DNA from: Alphaproteobacteria bacterium
GTDB taxonomy: Bacteria > Pseudomonadota > Alphaproteobacteria > Rickettsiales > Rickettsiaceae
Assembly: GCA_030430995.1 (NCBI GenBank)
Contig: JAUIKA010000017.1
Span: 1 to 13,076 of the forward strand
Direction: 5' to 3'
Length of the DNA stretch: 13,076 nt
Below the pieces are notes generated by a model, which was not told the origin of the DNA, ran no database searches, and saw nothing but the letters and a program-made list of their open reading frames with translations. Both the position numbers and the translations under genes were made by a program. Position 1 is the stretch's first letter. The number at the start of each line of letters is the position of its first letter. This document shows, piece by piece, positions 12,900 through 13,076 of the stretch.

Positions 12900-13076
12900 A
12901 TGAGCTCTAATCAAGACTATTATAAAACTTTAGGAGTAGATAAAAATTCTTCTCCTGAAGAAATAAAAAAAGCTTATAGGAAGCTTGCTATGAAATATCA
13001 TCCTGATAAAAATCAGGATAACCCTGCTGCTGAGAAAAAATTTAAGGAGATAAATGATGCATATGAGGTGTTAGGT
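12900..13076 (+). CDS. dnaJ: Chaperone protein DnaJ (partial, N-terminal J domain)
   Basis: Co-chaperone that delivers substrates to DnaK and stimulates its ATPase. Only the first 59 codons are in the window. They form most of a canonical J domain: DYYKTLGVDKNSSPEEIKKA (helix I and start of II), YRKLAMKYHPDKN with the essential HPD at about residues 34-36, then AAEKKFKEINDAYEVLG (helix III). The ATG at 12900 lies 3 bp after the dnaK stop, the usual dnaK-dnaJ operon. The Gly/Phe, zinc-finger and C-terminal domains would lie beyond the window, so full-length DnaJ rather than a short J protein is inferred from the operon context. Confidence 0.95.
   Translation, partial: MSSNQDYYKTLGVDKNSSPEEIKKAYRKLAMKYHPDKNQDNPAAEKKFKEINDAYEVLG

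Noticed and set aside
1..13076. CRISPR arrays, insertion sequences, integrase or attachment sites
   Set aside because: No regularly spaced repeats, transposase-like frames or terminal inverted repeats with target duplications were seen.

Overview
The window looks like chromosome from an AT-rich, host-associated alphaproteobacterium, most likely a member of Rickettsiales. The evidence is the strong A/T bias with frequent ATA and AAA codons, the alphaproteobacterial character of MreB, DnaK, NusG and the ribosomal proteins, short 5' leaders with weak Shine-Dalgarno sequences, and the mix of core operons with unrecognised coiled-coil or repeat proteins. Genus cannot be fixed by eye.

Layout. (1) 1-555, minus strand: 5' part of a TPR-like protein with a Cys/Gly-rich segment, running off the left edge. 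(2) 556-1247: gene-poor gap with several inverted repeats, including a candidate structured RNA. (3) 1248-4053, minus strand: secE-nusG-rplK-rplA-rplJ-rplL, a tight transcription/translation/secretion operon. rpoB does not follow rplL, which breaks a usually strong linkage. (4) 4054-4165: divergent promoter region. (5) 4166-9037, plus strand: mreB, mreC, a catalytically degenerate kinase-like protein with a C-terminal membrane anchor, a small polytopic membrane protein, and a membrane-anchored DsbA-like thioredoxin-fold protein. Genes abut or overlap, so this is probably one cell-envelope operon; an inverted repeat lies over its end. (6) 9150-10912: two accessory proteins with coiled coils and strongly basic C-termini. 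(7) 11001-13076: dnaK and the start of dnaJ.

The most interesting item is the 287-aa protein at 10049-10912. Its first ~50 residues match the core-layer pattern of the eukaryotic R-SNARE (synaptobrevin/VAMP) motif around a zero-layer arginine, and a second, weaker R-SNARE-like stretch lies near its C-terminus. Together with the neighbouring protein, which carries a duplicated 11-residue motif, it forms a plausible pair of secreted effectors. I infer, but cannot show, that they act on host vesicle traffic. The pseudokinase next to mreBC and the missing rplL-rpoB junction are secondary points of interest.
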